Shown piece by piece: positions 55,437 through 63,880 of a DNA stretch of 64,000 bases; the first letter of the stretch is position 1; every line of letters begins with the position of its first letter. Source of the DNA: Cyclobacteriaceae bacterium (lineage in GTDB: Bacteria; Bacteroidota; Bacteroidia; Cytophagales; Cyclobacteriaceae). Location: positions 62,001-126,000 of the forward strand of contig JAHBTY010000001.1 in assembly GCA_019638355.1 (NCBI GenBank), written 5' to 3'. Below the pieces are notes generated by a model. The model worked only from the letters and a program-made list of their open reading frames with translations, was not told where the DNA came from and made no database searches. The position numbers and the translations under genes are program-made.

Positions 55437-56603
55437 ATGTTTTCATTCTCATCACCTTCCAAAATAATCATCACCTGTAGCAAACGCCTTGCACCTTATC
55501 TGGAACAAGACGTACGCGAACTTGGTTTTGAACCTACCCGAACCTTTATTACCGGTGTAGAATTAACCGGCACCCTTAACGATTGCATTAAACTTAATCT
55601 TAACCTGCGCTGTGCAAGCCAGGTGCTTTATTCACTAAAACAGTTTCGGTGCAACGGGCCCGATGATTTATACGAAGCCTTGATTCGTTATCCATGGGAA
55701 GCGCTTTTGACAGCTGAAGGCTATTTTTCCATTACCAGCAATGCTACTCACTTTACGGTAAACAACGATATGTTTGTAAACGTAAAAGTGAAAGACGCTA
55801 TAGCGGATCGGATGCGCAGGGAAACTATGAAGCGACCCAACTCCGGCTCAGAATTTTTAGGGGCTGTATTTCACTTGTACTGGAAAGATGAACAAGCCGA
55901 AATTTTTCTCGATACATCTGGTGAAACATTAGCCAAACACGGCTATCGAAAAATTCCGGGTAAAGCGCCTATGCTGGAAGCACTCGCAGCTTCTACCATT
56001 ATGGCCACTAAGTGGGATCGTAAATCTGCATTCGTTAACCCCATGTGTGGATCGGGTACTGTTGCTATTGAAGCCGCTATGATGGCAACCAATCGCAAAC
56101 CAGGATTGTATCGTAAAAATTATTCATTTATGCATGTAACGGGTTACGATGCTACTTTCTATGAAGCTGAGCTAAAAAAATTACAGGAGCAGATAACGGA
56201 AGTACCTGACCTGCGTATTATCGCCACCGACATTAGTGATGATGCCATAAAAGTTTCGAAAGTAAATGCGGGTATTGCCGGTGTTGAATCGATGATTGAG
56301 TTTAAACGCTGCGACTTTGAAGAAACGCCTGTACCCGATGCACCCGGTGTGGTTTACTTCAATCCTGAATATGGCGAACGGTTGGGTGAGGTTTCGGCAT
56401 TGGAAGAAACTTACGCACGCATGGGCGATTTTATGAAAAAGAAATGTCAGGGTTATAAGGGTTATATATTTACCGGCAACCTGGACCTTGCCAAAAAAAT
56501 CGGATTAAAAGCAAGCAAACGAATTGAGTTTTACACGAGTAAGATTGATTGTAGGTTGTTGGAATATGAACTGTATGGCGGAAGCAGGCGTGAGCTTAAA
56601 TAG
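55437..56603 (+). CDS. THUMP-domain class I RNA methyltransferase (RlmL/YcbY-like)
   Basis: A 388-residue SAM-dependent RNA methyltransferase. The N-terminal part (about 10-160) is the ferredoxin-like plus THUMP RNA-binding region. The SAM-binding motif NPMCGSGTVAIEAAMMA starts near residue 201. The catalytic motif is FNPEYGERLGE near 307-317, where the standard form in N2-guanine methyltransferases is NPPYGERLG. It is most like the 23S rRNA m2G2445 branch. The small antitoxin-like gene follows 19 bases later. Confidence 0.85.
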   Translation: MFSFSSPSKIIITCSKRLAPYLEQDVRELGFEPTRTFITGVELTGTLNDCIKLNLNLRCASQVLYSLKQFRCNGPDDLYEALIRYPWEALLTAEGYFSITSNATHFTVNNDMFVNVKVKDAIADRMRRETMKRPNSGSEFLGAVFHLYWKDEQAEIFLDTSGETLAKHGYRKIPGKAPMLEALAASTIMATKWDRKSAFVNPMCGSGTVAIEAAMMATNRKPGLYRKNYSFMHVTGYDATFYEAELKKLQEQITEVPDLRIIATDISDDAIKVSKVNAGIAGVESMIEFKRCDFEETPVPDAPGVVYFNPEYGERLGEVSALEETYARMGDFMKKKCQGYKGYIFTGNLDLAKKIGLKASKRIEFYTSKIDCRLLEYELYGGSRRELK

Positions 56604-56622
56604 TTTTTCGTAACTTTATACT

Positions 56623-56856
56623 ATGAGTTCAATTGAAATAAAGAGAAAACTTTTTGATTATATCCGGAATGCTGATAGCCGGAAAGTTAAAGCTATGTAC
56701 ACAATAGTTGAAAGAGACATTGAGGAAGAAACCAATATCTGGACAGATGATTTTGTAAACGAAATGAGTCGCAGGTCTGCAGAGGGAGAGGCCAATCTTG
56801 ATAAATTAAACTCTTGGGAGGATTTGAAGGCCAAAGTAAAAAGGAGTAGAGGTTAA
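56623..56856 (+). CDS. Antitoxin-like partner of the ParE/RelE-type toxin
   Basis: A 77-residue protein with the sequence VKAMYTIVERDIEEETNIWTDDFVNEM followed by a charged helix. Small proteins with this pattern accompany RelE/ParE-type toxins in Bacteroidota. The toxin gene starts 6 bases later. I cannot name its DNA-binding fold from the sequence. Confidence 0.7.
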   Translation: MSSIEIKRKLFDYIRNADSRKVKAMYTIVERDIEEETNIWTDDFVNEMSRRSAEGEANLDKLNSWEDLKAKVKRSRG

Positions 56857-56862
56857 AGCTTT

Positions 56863-57162
56863 ATGCCTTATAAAATTCTACTTCACCCGTTAGCTGAAAC
56901 TGAATTTTCAGAAGCACAGGATTGGTATGAAGAGCGGCTTGAAGGGTTAGGTGTGCGCTTTGAAGAAAAAATTGAACATCATCTTCAAATTTTAAAACGA
57001 ACTCCACTCTTATTTCCCAAAAAGCGTAAGAATTTCAGAGAAGTAAAAGTCAATACCTTTCCGTACGTAATCGTTTACAAAATTCTGGAGAAGAGAAAAG
57101 CTATTTTAATCCTTTCATTTCATCACACCAGTAGAAATCCAAAAAATAAATACAGCCGATGA
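56863..57162 (+). CDS. RelE/ParE-family toxin
   Basis: A 99-residue protein with the RelE/ParE fold: YKILLHPLAETEFSEAQDWYEERL, then FREVKVNTFPYVIVYKILEKRKAILILSFHHTSRNPK. The family acts on mRNA at the ribosome or on DNA gyrase; which one is not clear from the sequence. Its stop overlaps the start of the following phosphodiesterase gene by 4 bases (ATGA), so the toxin pair is embedded in a run of same-strand genes. Confidence 0.85.
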   Translation: MPYKILLHPLAETEFSEAQDWYEERLEGLGVRFEEKIEHHLQILKRTPLLFPKKRKNFREVKVNTFPYVIVYKILEKRKAILILSFHHTSRNPKNKYSR

Positions 57163-57917
57163 AAGCAGCGTGGATAATTTTACTTTCGATTTTTATGTCT
57201 GGATCACAAATCATTAACACCAAAGTAATCGCCCACCGTGGTGCGTGGAAAAATACCAACGTGCCCGAAAACTCTATTGCAGCATTACAACATGCCATTG
57301 CGCTAAAATGCTATGGCAGCGAGTTTGATGTACACTTAAGCGCTGACTCCGTTCCGTTTGTTTTGCACGATCATTCGATACAAGGCATATACATTGAGAA
57401 AACCAACACGGCTGAGTTATCCAACATAAAACTCAGCAATGGTGAAGCGTTGCCTACGTTAGAGTCCTACCTCCTTGCCGGAAAAAATCAAAACCAAACC
57501 CGGCTTATTCTTGAAATAAAAACTTCGCAACTGGGTAAAGCCCGTTCACTGGCTTTAACTAAAAAATGTGTGGAGTTAGTAAACAAAGTGGGTGTGGCTT
57601 CCATTACCGATTACATCGCGTTTGATTTTGATGTTTGCCTCGAAGTAAAAAAACTCGCACCCAAAGCGCACGTGCAATATTTGAATGGCGATAAAACGCC
57701 TGAGCAACTGGGTGCTGCCGGATTAGATGGTTTTGATTATCACTTCAGCGTATTACAGAAAAATGAAAGTTGGTTGGCCGATGCCCATCAGCGTAAGCTA
57801 AGTACCAATGCGTGGACGGTAAATGATGAAACGATGATGCAATGGCTGATTGATCGTAACGTGGAAATGATTACCACCAACGAACCTGAAAAACTTATTC
57901 GGCTTCTAAATAAGTAG
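57159..57917 (+). CDS. Glycerophosphodiester phosphodiesterase
   Basis: A 252-residue enzyme that hydrolyses glycerophosphodiesters to glycerol 3-phosphate and an alcohol. Residues 1 to about 20 are a signal or anchor (WIILLSIFMSGSQ). The active-site histidine is in AHRGAW (His26), with NVPENSIAAL and EFDVHLSADSVPFVLHDHS (near 53-70) supplying the acidic and second His residues. The length and order are those of GDPD family proteins. It is co-translated with the toxin gene ahead of it. A hairpin follows the stop codon. Confidence 0.9.
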   Translation: MKAAWIILLSIFMSGSQIINTKVIAHRGAWKNTNVPENSIAALQHAIALKCYGSEFDVHLSADSVPFVLHDHSIQGIYIEKTNTAELSNIKLSNGEALPTLESYLLAGKNQNQTRLILEIKTSQLGKARSLALTKKCVELVNKVGVASITDYIAFDFDVCLEVKKLAPKAHVQYLNGDKTPEQLGAAGLDGFDYHFSVLQKNESWLADAHQRKLSTNAWTVNDETMMQWLIDRNVEMITTNEPEKLIRLLNK

Positions 57918-57951
57918 CAGGCGCCTGATACCAAACGCCTGCCGGCTTTTA
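57917..57951 (+). terminator. Probable terminator after the phosphodiesterase gene
   Basis: GCAGGCG (57917-57923) and CGCCTGC (57936-57942) form a hairpin with a 12-base loop, followed by GGCTTTTATTT. The T-run is short and the hairpin overlaps the last base of the stop codon, so it is only probable. The convergent lipoprotein gene ends at 57949. Confidence 0.5.
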
Positions 57952-58446
57952 TTTACGTTTCTGAAAATCGCTATCACTCAAATTAAGGCGCTTCATGGTT
58001 GCCTCGTAATCGGCATAGTTAGGTCGGCCTACCATATCGGCCGGAACCACCACTACTCTAAAAACCTGATCGTTTGTCCATTCCGTTCTTAAAGCTGACA
58101 ACGGGAAGGTTGCATCCAAAAAAATATTCACGTCAACATTGGTGAAATCAAAATTGTATTGTAACAATCCCTCTTCAAAGAATACTTGCTGCGGCAACAA
58201 ACGCCAAATGTCTTTACCATTTTGTGTGCCCCATAATGCATACACAAGTGTAACATCGCTGGCAAGCACATTAAAACCATATTCTTCCAGGTGGGCATAA
58301 TTATTGGCAGCAGTAAAATCTACTTCTATTTCAAAAGCTTTTGAGGCGATGATTTCACCATCATCACCCGGAGGGCCCATCGGACCTTCTGGTCCTTCGC
58401 ATGCAACAGCTACAGTCAATACCAATAAGAACATTAACTTTTTCAT
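57949..58446 (-). CDS. Small lipoprotein with short collagen-like repeat
   Basis: A 165-residue protein with the lipobox VAVAC (Cys16). Right behind the cysteine come GPEGPMGPPGDDGE (residues 18-31), a run of Gly-X-Y triplets. The rest (residues 35-165) is a soluble domain with YALWGTQNGKDIWRLLPQQVFF and FRVVVVPADMVGRP. This build, a short Gly-X-Y tether followed by a beta-rich domain, is common in Bacteroidota lipoproteins; the repeat is too short for a long triple helix. Function unknown. Confidence 0.75.
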   Translation of the reverse strand: MKKLMFLLVLTVAVACEGPEGPMGPPGDDGEIIASKAFEIEVDFTAANNYAHLEEYGFNVLASDVTLVYALWGTQNGKDIWRLLPQQVFFEEGLLQYNFDFTNVDVNIFLDATFPLSALRTEWTNDQVFRVVVVPADMVGRPNYADYEATMKRLNLSDSDFQKRK

Positions 58447-58603
58447 ACGTATTTTATTTTAGATAAACATTTTTACAAAAGAGATTCCAAACTTATTTGG
58501 GTAAACGATTAACAGCATACCGGTTTGGTTTTTGGCATAACTACCACCCGCCAAATTGTTCCACGTACCGCACCAATAATTTTGTCCACTGGTATAAACG
58601 GAA

Positions 58604-58633
58604 TTGATAATTTCAATAAAGCCATTAATCTTG
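58604..58633 (+). promoter_or_regulatory. Bacteroidota-type promoter for the S10 peptidase gene
   Basis: TTG at 58604-58606 and TAATCTTG at 58626-58633 are separated by exactly 19 bases. The -7 box differs from TAnnTTTG at one position. The expected transcript start is about 12 bases upstream of the ATG at 58653. Confidence 0.55.
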
Positions 58634-58652
58634 CTTCATAAATCTTATCCCC

Positions 58653-60122
58653 ATGAATCGGACTTTATTTTCAATTGTAATTCTCCTAAGCACCGTTGTC
58701 GCTTTTGCACAAGAGCGTGTGCTCCCGGCCGAGTCGGCTGTAACCTCTACTGCTTCAGTAACTATTAAAGGCAAGGTTGTTCCCTATAAAGTAACAGCTG
58801 GCACACAACCTGTTTGGAATGCAGAAGGCAAACCAAGTGCAGCCTTGTTCTATACCTATTATGAGCGTACCGATGTAAGCGATAAAAGTCGCAGGCCGTT
58901 GGTAATTTCATTTAATGGTGGCCCTGGCTCGGCTTCTGTGTGGATGCATATCGCCTACACCGGCCCAAAAGTTTTAAATATTGATAGCGAAGGGTATCCC
59001 GTTCAGCCTTATGGCGTAAAAGACAACCCTAATTCCATACTGGATGTGGCAGATATTGTGTACATCGATCCGGTGAATACCGGATTCTCGCGCATTCTCG
59101 ATCCAAAAGCAGAGAAATCAACCTTCTTTGGCGTGAATGCCGACATCAAGTACTTAGGCGATTGGCTCGATAACTTTGTTTCGCGCGCAGGCCGCTGGAC
59201 TTCTCCCAAATATTTAATTGGTGAAAGCTACGGAACAACCCGGGTATCTGGGCTGGCGCTTGATCTTCAGAACAACCATTGGATGTATTTAAACGGTGTG
59301 ATTTTGGTTTCACCTACCGATATTGGTATTAAGCGCGATGGCCCGGTTAACGATGCGCTTTCATTACCCTATTATACTGCGGCTGCATGGCACCATAAAA
59401 AGCTACCTGCCGATCTGCAACAAAAAGATTTATTAGATGTACTGGCCGAATCTGAAAAGTTTACGATTGATGAATTTATTCCTGCACTATCAAAAGGTGG
59501 TTTCATCGATCCGACTTACAGAAAAGAAATTGCAGGTAAAGTAGCCCGGTATTCAGGTTTAAAAGAAGAAACTGTTCTTAATCATAACCTCGCTGTGCCT
59601 ACACAATATTTCTGGAAAGATTTATTACGCACAGAAGGATTTACTGTTGGTCGTCTTGATTCTCGTTACAAAGGCATCGATAAGATGGCAGCCGGTAGCA
59701 GTCCGGATTTTAATTCAGAGCTTACATCGTGGTTGCATTCTTTTACTCCCGCTATCAATTACTACTTACGTGATGTATTGAAATACAAAACCGATTTACA
59801 GTACAACATGTTTGGCCCGGTGCGCCCATGGGATAACTCCAACGACAATACCGGTGAAAACCTGCGCTTGGCAATGGCCGAAAATCCTTATCTGCATGTA
59901 ATGGTACAAAGTGGCTATTACGATGGCGCTACTACTTACTTCGATGCTAAGTATTCGATGTGGCAACTTGACCCAAGCGGCAAAATGAAAGACAGATTAC
60001 GCTTTGAAGGTTACCGCAGCGGGCACATGATGTATTTGCGTGCCGAAGATCTGGTAACGAGCAACGAACACATTCGCGAGTTTATTAAGAAAAGTACCGC
60101 GACTGGTTCGGCTAAGTATTGA
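58653..60122 (+). CDS. Exported serine carboxypeptidase-like protein (peptidase S10)
   Basis: A 489-residue exported peptidase (signal peptide ending AFAQ). The oxyanion motif SFNGGPGSASVWMHI (near residues 88-100), the nucleophile Ser in GESYGTTR near 191, the acidic residue in SGYYDGATTYFDA near 425 and the His in YRSGHMMYL near 453 make up the triad of the S10 family. The length is normal. It has its own promoter and a strong terminator. Confidence 0.88.
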   Translation: MNRTLFSIVILLSTVVAFAQERVLPAESAVTSTASVTIKGKVVPYKVTAGTQPVWNAEGKPSAALFYTYYERTDVSDKSRRPLVISFNGGPGSASVWMHIAYTGPKVLNIDSEGYPVQPYGVKDNPNSILDVADIVYIDPVNTGFSRILDPKAEKSTFFGVNADIKYLGDWLDNFVSRAGRWTSPKYLIGESYGTTRVSGLALDLQNNHWMYLNGVILVSPTDIGIKRDGPVNDALSLPYYTAAAWHHKKLPADLQQKDLLDVLAESEKFTIDEFIPALSKGGFIDPTYRKEIAGKVARYSGLKEETVLNHNLAVPTQYFWKDLLRTEGFTVGRLDSRYKGIDKMAAGSSPDFNSELTSWLHSFTPAINYYLRDVLKYKTDLQYNMFGPVRPWDNSNDNTGENLRLAMAENPYLHVMVQSGYYDGATTYFDAKYSMWQLDPSGKMKDRLRFEGYRSGHMMYLRAEDLVTSNEHIREFIKKSTATGSAKY

Positions 60123-60143
60123 TCAAAGAATTAGTTTAGAATA

Positions 60144-60175
60144 AAAAATGCCTGGCTTTAAGTCAGGCATTTTTA
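60144..60175. terminator. Bidirectional terminator between the S10 peptidase and the permease region
   Basis: AAAAATGCCTG (60144-60154) and CAGGCATTTTT (60164-60174) are exact inverted copies with a 9-base loop. With the A-run ahead and T-run behind it works in both directions. It closes the S10 gene on the plus strand and lies just after the remnant permease frame on the minus strand. Confidence 0.85.
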
Positions 60176-60179
60176 GTTT

Positions 60180-60306
60180 TTAAATACCAACAAGTACACT
60201 AACATGTCTTTTAAAGCGCTGCATCAAATCACCTTCAATTTCTTCGAGCAGGTGTGGCGGGCTGAATGATTTTAAAAGCCAAAAAGCGAATCGATATGTG
60301 CGTGAG
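60180..60306 (-). pseudogene. Remnant of a second permease prefix domain
   Basis: Read on the minus strand this stretch, only a few bases after the stop of the intact permease, encodes RFAFWLLKSFSPPHLLEEIEG followed by DLMQRFKRH and a stop at 60180-60182. It matches the prefix of the intact permease (LLRAFCPSYLLEEIEGDLLQHYERDL) and the family pattern CPPHLLEEIxGDL. There is no start codon ahead of it and no membrane part behind it, so it is a truncated relic of a tandem permease gene. Confidence 0.7.
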
Positions 60307-60309
60307 TTC

Positions 60310-62928
60310 CTACTCATTCCTCAAACTCTCCACCGGATTAGTTCGTGCCGCACGAATAGTTTGTGTGCCTGTAATCAATATGGCCAAACTAATCACGGCA
60401 AGTGCAGCTAAGGGAATGGTTAACACGCCAACCGAAATACGGTACGGATATGTTGACAACCACCAGTGCATTACAAACCATGCCTTCGGACCAAAAATAA
60501 GTACCGCAATTAAAATCGGCTTTACTGAAGACCACGTCAGCATTTTGGTAATGCTTATAACCGAACCACCCATTACTTTGCGGATGCCAATTTCTTTTAC
60601 GCGCACTTCTATCATGTAGGTAGATAGCCCCAGCAAACCAAGTCCGGCAATAATCATAGTAAGCATACTGGCCAATACTGTAATGGCGCGTGTCGCTTCC
60701 AGATTGGCAAACTTGCGTGCATACGCAGCATCTACAAATTCATATTCAAAAGGATAATCGGGATTGTATTTTTTTGAAAGCTTTTCCATAACACGAATGT
60801 TTTCCTGCATAGGGTTATTTGCATTCAGTTTTATATGGGCCACCGAAAATGCCCACGACTGATTGCAGCCAAAAAGCAACACAGGTTCTACTCTATGAAA
60901 AGGTGAGGTGAGAATAAAATCTTTTATAATACCGATCACGTGCCAATCAACACCGTTGTCCTTAATAATTTCTCCAATTGGATCGGCAAAGCCCATTGCT
61001 TTGGCTGCGGCCTCATTCAACACAACTGCTGTTGAGTCGGTGGGGAATTTCTCCAGATCCATATCGCGCCCACGCACCACAGTAAGCCCTGCTGTAGTAG
61101 CAAAATGTTGATCGGCATAAATGCGTTCGAACATAGTCTTGTTCTGCGGATCTTTGCCCTCCCATTCTATGCCGCTGGTGTTGCTCCAGCGATCAGTAAT
61201 AGGGGTACTGGTTTTAGTAACCGATGTTGCCACGCCCAATTGAAGTAACTCGTTTCGGTACGCCTGAAAGTTTTTGCCCAGCGAGCCCGTGAAGTATTGA
61301 TAAACTAGATTTTCTTTTTCATAACCAGCATCGCGGTTTTGTACATACGTAATCTGCCGCTGCACCACAAACACCGACACCATTAACGTAATGGCAATAC
61401 CAAACTGAAACACCACCAATGCTGCACGCAACCTGCTTTTTCCAGATGCCGATACCCCCATGCCTTTTAAAATTTTTACGGGCTTAAAGGCCGATACGTA
61501 CAGTGCCGGATAACTTCCGGCTGATAATCCCACCGCGATAATCAGCGCCAACCCACCTAACCAAAAGTTGAGATTGGTGAATTGCAGCGAAAGTTGTTCG
61601 CCAATTAACCGGTTGAAGTAGGGTAAGCCAATGTACACCGCTACCAGCGATAGTACTCCGGCTCCTAAAGCCAGCAACATCGACTCACACAGAAACTGAC
61701 CGATTAACGAATTTCGAAAGGCCCCTGTAACCTTTCTTACTGCCACTTCCTTCGATCTGCGTTGTGCTCGGGCTGTGCTAAGGTTTATAAAGTTTATACA
61801 TGCAATGGTTAACAAACAAATTCCTAAGATGCCTAGCAACCGAATGATTTCGATGCGGCCACCAGCCTGAACGCCATTTTCGAAGCGTGAATACAACCGC
61901 ATTTTTGTGATTGGGTAAAGAAACACTTCTTGTGTATCGGCATCTTTGTAATGCTTTTTTACGAGTCCCCTTATCTCGTCATTAAACTGATTAACATCTG
62001 ATCCGGGTTTCAACTTCACATACGTGTACACTGAATTGATTCCCCACTTTGTTTCTTTTCCACTCAACATTTCCACCAACTTGTAGGGAATAATATATTC
62101 AAACCGAAAATCGGTGTTGGATGGAAGATCGTTCAACACGGCCGTAACTGTTAGTGTGAGAGACTCACCAGCCTCTCCTATAGAAACGGTTTCTCCAAGG
62201 GGTTCGTTATCGCCAAATAATTCGCGGGCAAACTTTTCGGTAATGGCAATAGACATTGGATCTTTAAATGCAGTTTTCGCATCGCCTTTTAAGAGTGGGA
62301 AACTGAACATAGTAAGAATGGCATCATCGGCATAAGCTCCTGTTGTTTTTAAGATGCGTTTATCACCTTCTATAAACAAATGCTGTTCGCCCCAGGCCGT
62401 GTAGCTGATCGCACTTTCAACCTGAGCGTATTCCTCCTGCAGTGTGGGTGCCAATACACGTGCAGTTACATCCCAGCTATTAATCTTGCCGTTGGCATTA
62501 GTTCTGTTCCAAACTTTATAAAGCCTGTCTTTGTCGGTATGGAATTGATCATAGCTAAACTCATTTTGTATCCATAAGAATAAAAAGGCAAAAGCAGTTA
62601 TACCTAGTGCCAGACTAAACAGGTTAATGAATGAATAGCTTTTGTTGCGAAGCATTACGCGCAGGGCAACTTTAAAATAGTTGGAGAGCATATCGGTATA
62701 GTTTGAATGAACAGATAGTTTGTTGCGTAATAAAATTCCTGGCCGGAAAAATCGAATGGTATTCCAAAACAGTCTGCGTTTTGATTTTTGTTGACTGAAT
62801 TTTTTTAGATCACGCTCGTAATGTTGCAGCAGATCACCTTCAATTTCCTCAAGCAGATACGATGGGCAGAAGGCGCGGAGGAGGCGCAGCACAAAGATGG
62901 TGTCGGTATTTCTTTCAGGGGTTTTCAT
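60310..62928 (-). CDS. FtsX/MacB-type ABC permease with PadR-associated prefix domain
   Basis: An 872-residue permease. The first 85 residues hold the cytoplasmic prefix domain (LRAFCPSYLLEEIEGDL). A membrane helix at about residue 105-120, a large periplasmic MacB-type domain, three helices at about 355-480, a second periplasmic domain, and three helices near the C-terminus form the doubled FtsX arrangement typical of macrolide-exporter-like or peptide-export systems in Bacteroidota. The tail TNPVESLRNE is characteristic. The ATPase partner is not in the window. It is divergent from the antitoxin gene with only 12 bases between start codons. Confidence 0.9.
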   Translation of the reverse strand: MKTPERNTDTIFVLRLLRAFCPSYLLEEIEGDLLQHYERDLKKFSQQKSKRRLFWNTIRFFRPGILLRNKLSVHSNYTDMLSNYFKVALRVMLRNKSYSFINLFSLALGITAFAFLFLWIQNEFSYDQFHTDKDRLYKVWNRTNANGKINSWDVTARVLAPTLQEEYAQVESAISYTAWGEQHLFIEGDKRILKTTGAYADDAILTMFSFPLLKGDAKTAFKDPMSIAITEKFARELFGDNEPLGETVSIGEAGESLTLTVTAVLNDLPSNTDFRFEYIIPYKLVEMLSGKETKWGINSVYTYVKLKPGSDVNQFNDEIRGLVKKHYKDADTQEVFLYPITKMRLYSRFENGVQAGGRIEIIRLLGILGICLLTIACINFINLSTARAQRRSKEVAVRKVTGAFRNSLIGQFLCESMLLALGAGVLSLVAVYIGLPYFNRLIGEQLSLQFTNLNFWLGGLALIIAVGLSAGSYPALYVSAFKPVKILKGMGVSASGKSRLRAALVVFQFGIAITLMVSVFVVQRQITYVQNRDAGYEKENLVYQYFTGSLGKNFQAYRNELLQLGVATSVTKTSTPITDRWSNTSGIEWEGKDPQNKTMFERIYADQHFATTAGLTVVRGRDMDLEKFPTDSTAVVLNEAAAKAMGFADPIGEIIKDNGVDWHVIGIIKDFILTSPFHRVEPVLLFGCNQSWAFSVAHIKLNANNPMQENIRVMEKLSKKYNPDYPFEYEFVDAAYARKFANLEATRAITVLASMLTMIIAGLGLLGLSTYMIEVRVKEIGIRKVMGGSVISITKMLTWSSVKPILIAVLIFGPKAWFVMHWWLSTYPYRISVGVLTIPLAALAVISLAILITGTQTIRAARTNPVESLRNE

Positions 62929-62940
62929 TAAATTTGTTTT

Positions 62941-63150
62941 ATGAAAACGATAACATTAGAAGCATCCGATGAGTTAGCTGATCGTTTTGCTAAACTCAGC
63001 GAAGAAGATAAAAGAGGATTGAGCGAAATGGTTCGTCTGTTAATTGAAGATAAGCGAACACTTAGGCAAGTGATGGATGACATTAGCGAGTATGCCCAAA
63101 AGCAAGGCATGACCCCCGAGTTACTTGAACAGCTACTGAAGGAGAAATAG
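62941..63150 (+). CDS. Antitoxin partner of the second PIN toxin
   Basis: A 69-residue protein beginning KTITLEASDELADRFAKL, a beginning resembling short ribbon-helix-helix or VapB-like antitoxins; the C-terminal half is charged helix. The stop is immediately followed by the toxin start codon. It has no room for a promoter of its own outside the divergent permease start region. Confidence 0.7.
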   Translation: MKTITLEASDELADRFAKLSEEDKRGLSEMVRLLIEDKRTLRQVMDDISEYAQKQGMTPELLEQLLKEK

Positions 63151-63552
63151 TTGAACTTTATTATCGATACTAATGTGTTGATTAGCGCAGCTCTGTTTAA
63201 GGGATCTGTGCAAGACAAAGTGTTTGATAAAGCCTGTGGTTTGGGAAACATCATTACTTCAGACCTTCTGTATGACGAATTGAAAGAAGTAATCAATCGA
63301 ACTAAGTTTGATCGGTATTTTAAAGCGGGGGATCGGAGGAAATTTTTAGCACGGTACAAAGCCGAAACAAAATTTGTCGTAGTAACCCATCGGATTTCTA
63401 AGAGCATAGACCCAAAAGACGATATGTTTCTTGAACTCGCTCTATCAGGTAAGGCTGCTTGCATCATCACCAACGACCCTGATTTGCTCATCCTCCATCC
63501 ATTTGAAAATATCTCAATCATTTCCCCCAAAGAATTTTTAGAAAAGTTTTAG
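63151..63552 (+). CDS. PIN-domain toxin
   Basis: A 133-residue PIN protein. The first acidic residue is in FIIDTNVLISAALF (Asp6), a Glu in YDELKEVI near 49, the later acidic residues in DPKDDMFLELAL near 90 and in TNDPDLL near 107, so the active site is complete. The start is a TTG directly after the antitoxin stop, preceded by AAGGAGAA, a good ribosome site. This is the putative toxin family PIN (COG1569-like). It converges on PadR with 1 base between stop codons. Confidence 0.85.
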   Translation: MNFIIDTNVLISAALFKGSVQDKVFDKACGLGNIITSDLLYDELKEVINRTKFDRYFKAGDRRKFLARYKAETKFVVVTHRISKSIDPKDDMFLELALSGKAACIITNDPDLLILHPFENISIISPKEFLEKF

Positions 63553-63553
63553 G

Positions 63554-63880
63554 TTACCCAATCTTCAATTGAGGCACCAGCTTCCACAAATCCACGCGCG
63601 CATCTTTCATCGCTTTTAGCATGGCAAGCCCTGCATTGGTAATGGTGTAGATGCGCTTTCTTCGACCACCTCTTTCATTTGTTCCGCCACCCATGTTGGA
63701 TTTCAAAAAACCCTTGTCTTCCAACCGATAAAGGGTTACATGCACTGCGCTTAGGTTAACAGCGCGCTTCATGCGGGCTTCAATTTCCTCGGCTATGGCC
63801 GCACCGTATGCATCTTCTTTAAGTGCTGCCACCAATGTTAAAACCAGTTCTTCAAACTCACCCAAATATTCCTTAGCCAT
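63554..63880 (-). CDS. PadR-family transcription regulator
   Basis: A 108-residue winged-helix regulator: EELVLTLVAALKEDAYGAAIAEEIEARMKRAVNLSAVHVTLYRLEDKGFLKS, with the wing YTITNAGLAML. In Bacteroidota such genes lie directly upstream of prefix-domain permeases and are believed to control them. Here the permease is 626 bases away on the same strand and the gap is filled by the oppositely directed PIN toxin pair. Confidence 0.93.
   Translation of the reverse strand: MAKEYLGEFEELVLTLVAALKEDAYGAAIAEEIEARMKRAVNLSAVHVTLYRLEDKGFLKSNMGGGTNERGGRRKRIYTITNAGLAMLKAMKDARVDLWKLVPQLKIG

Noticed and set aside
58448..58640. Open frame on the minus strand with protein-like words (SGQNYWCGTWNNLAGG)
   Set aside because: It has no start codon, overlaps the S10 promoter and shows no family resemblance.
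63151..63552. Long antisense frame opposite the PIN toxin (62928-63530, minus strand)
   Set aside because: Ser-rich composition and overlap with two well-supported genes mark it as a shadow.
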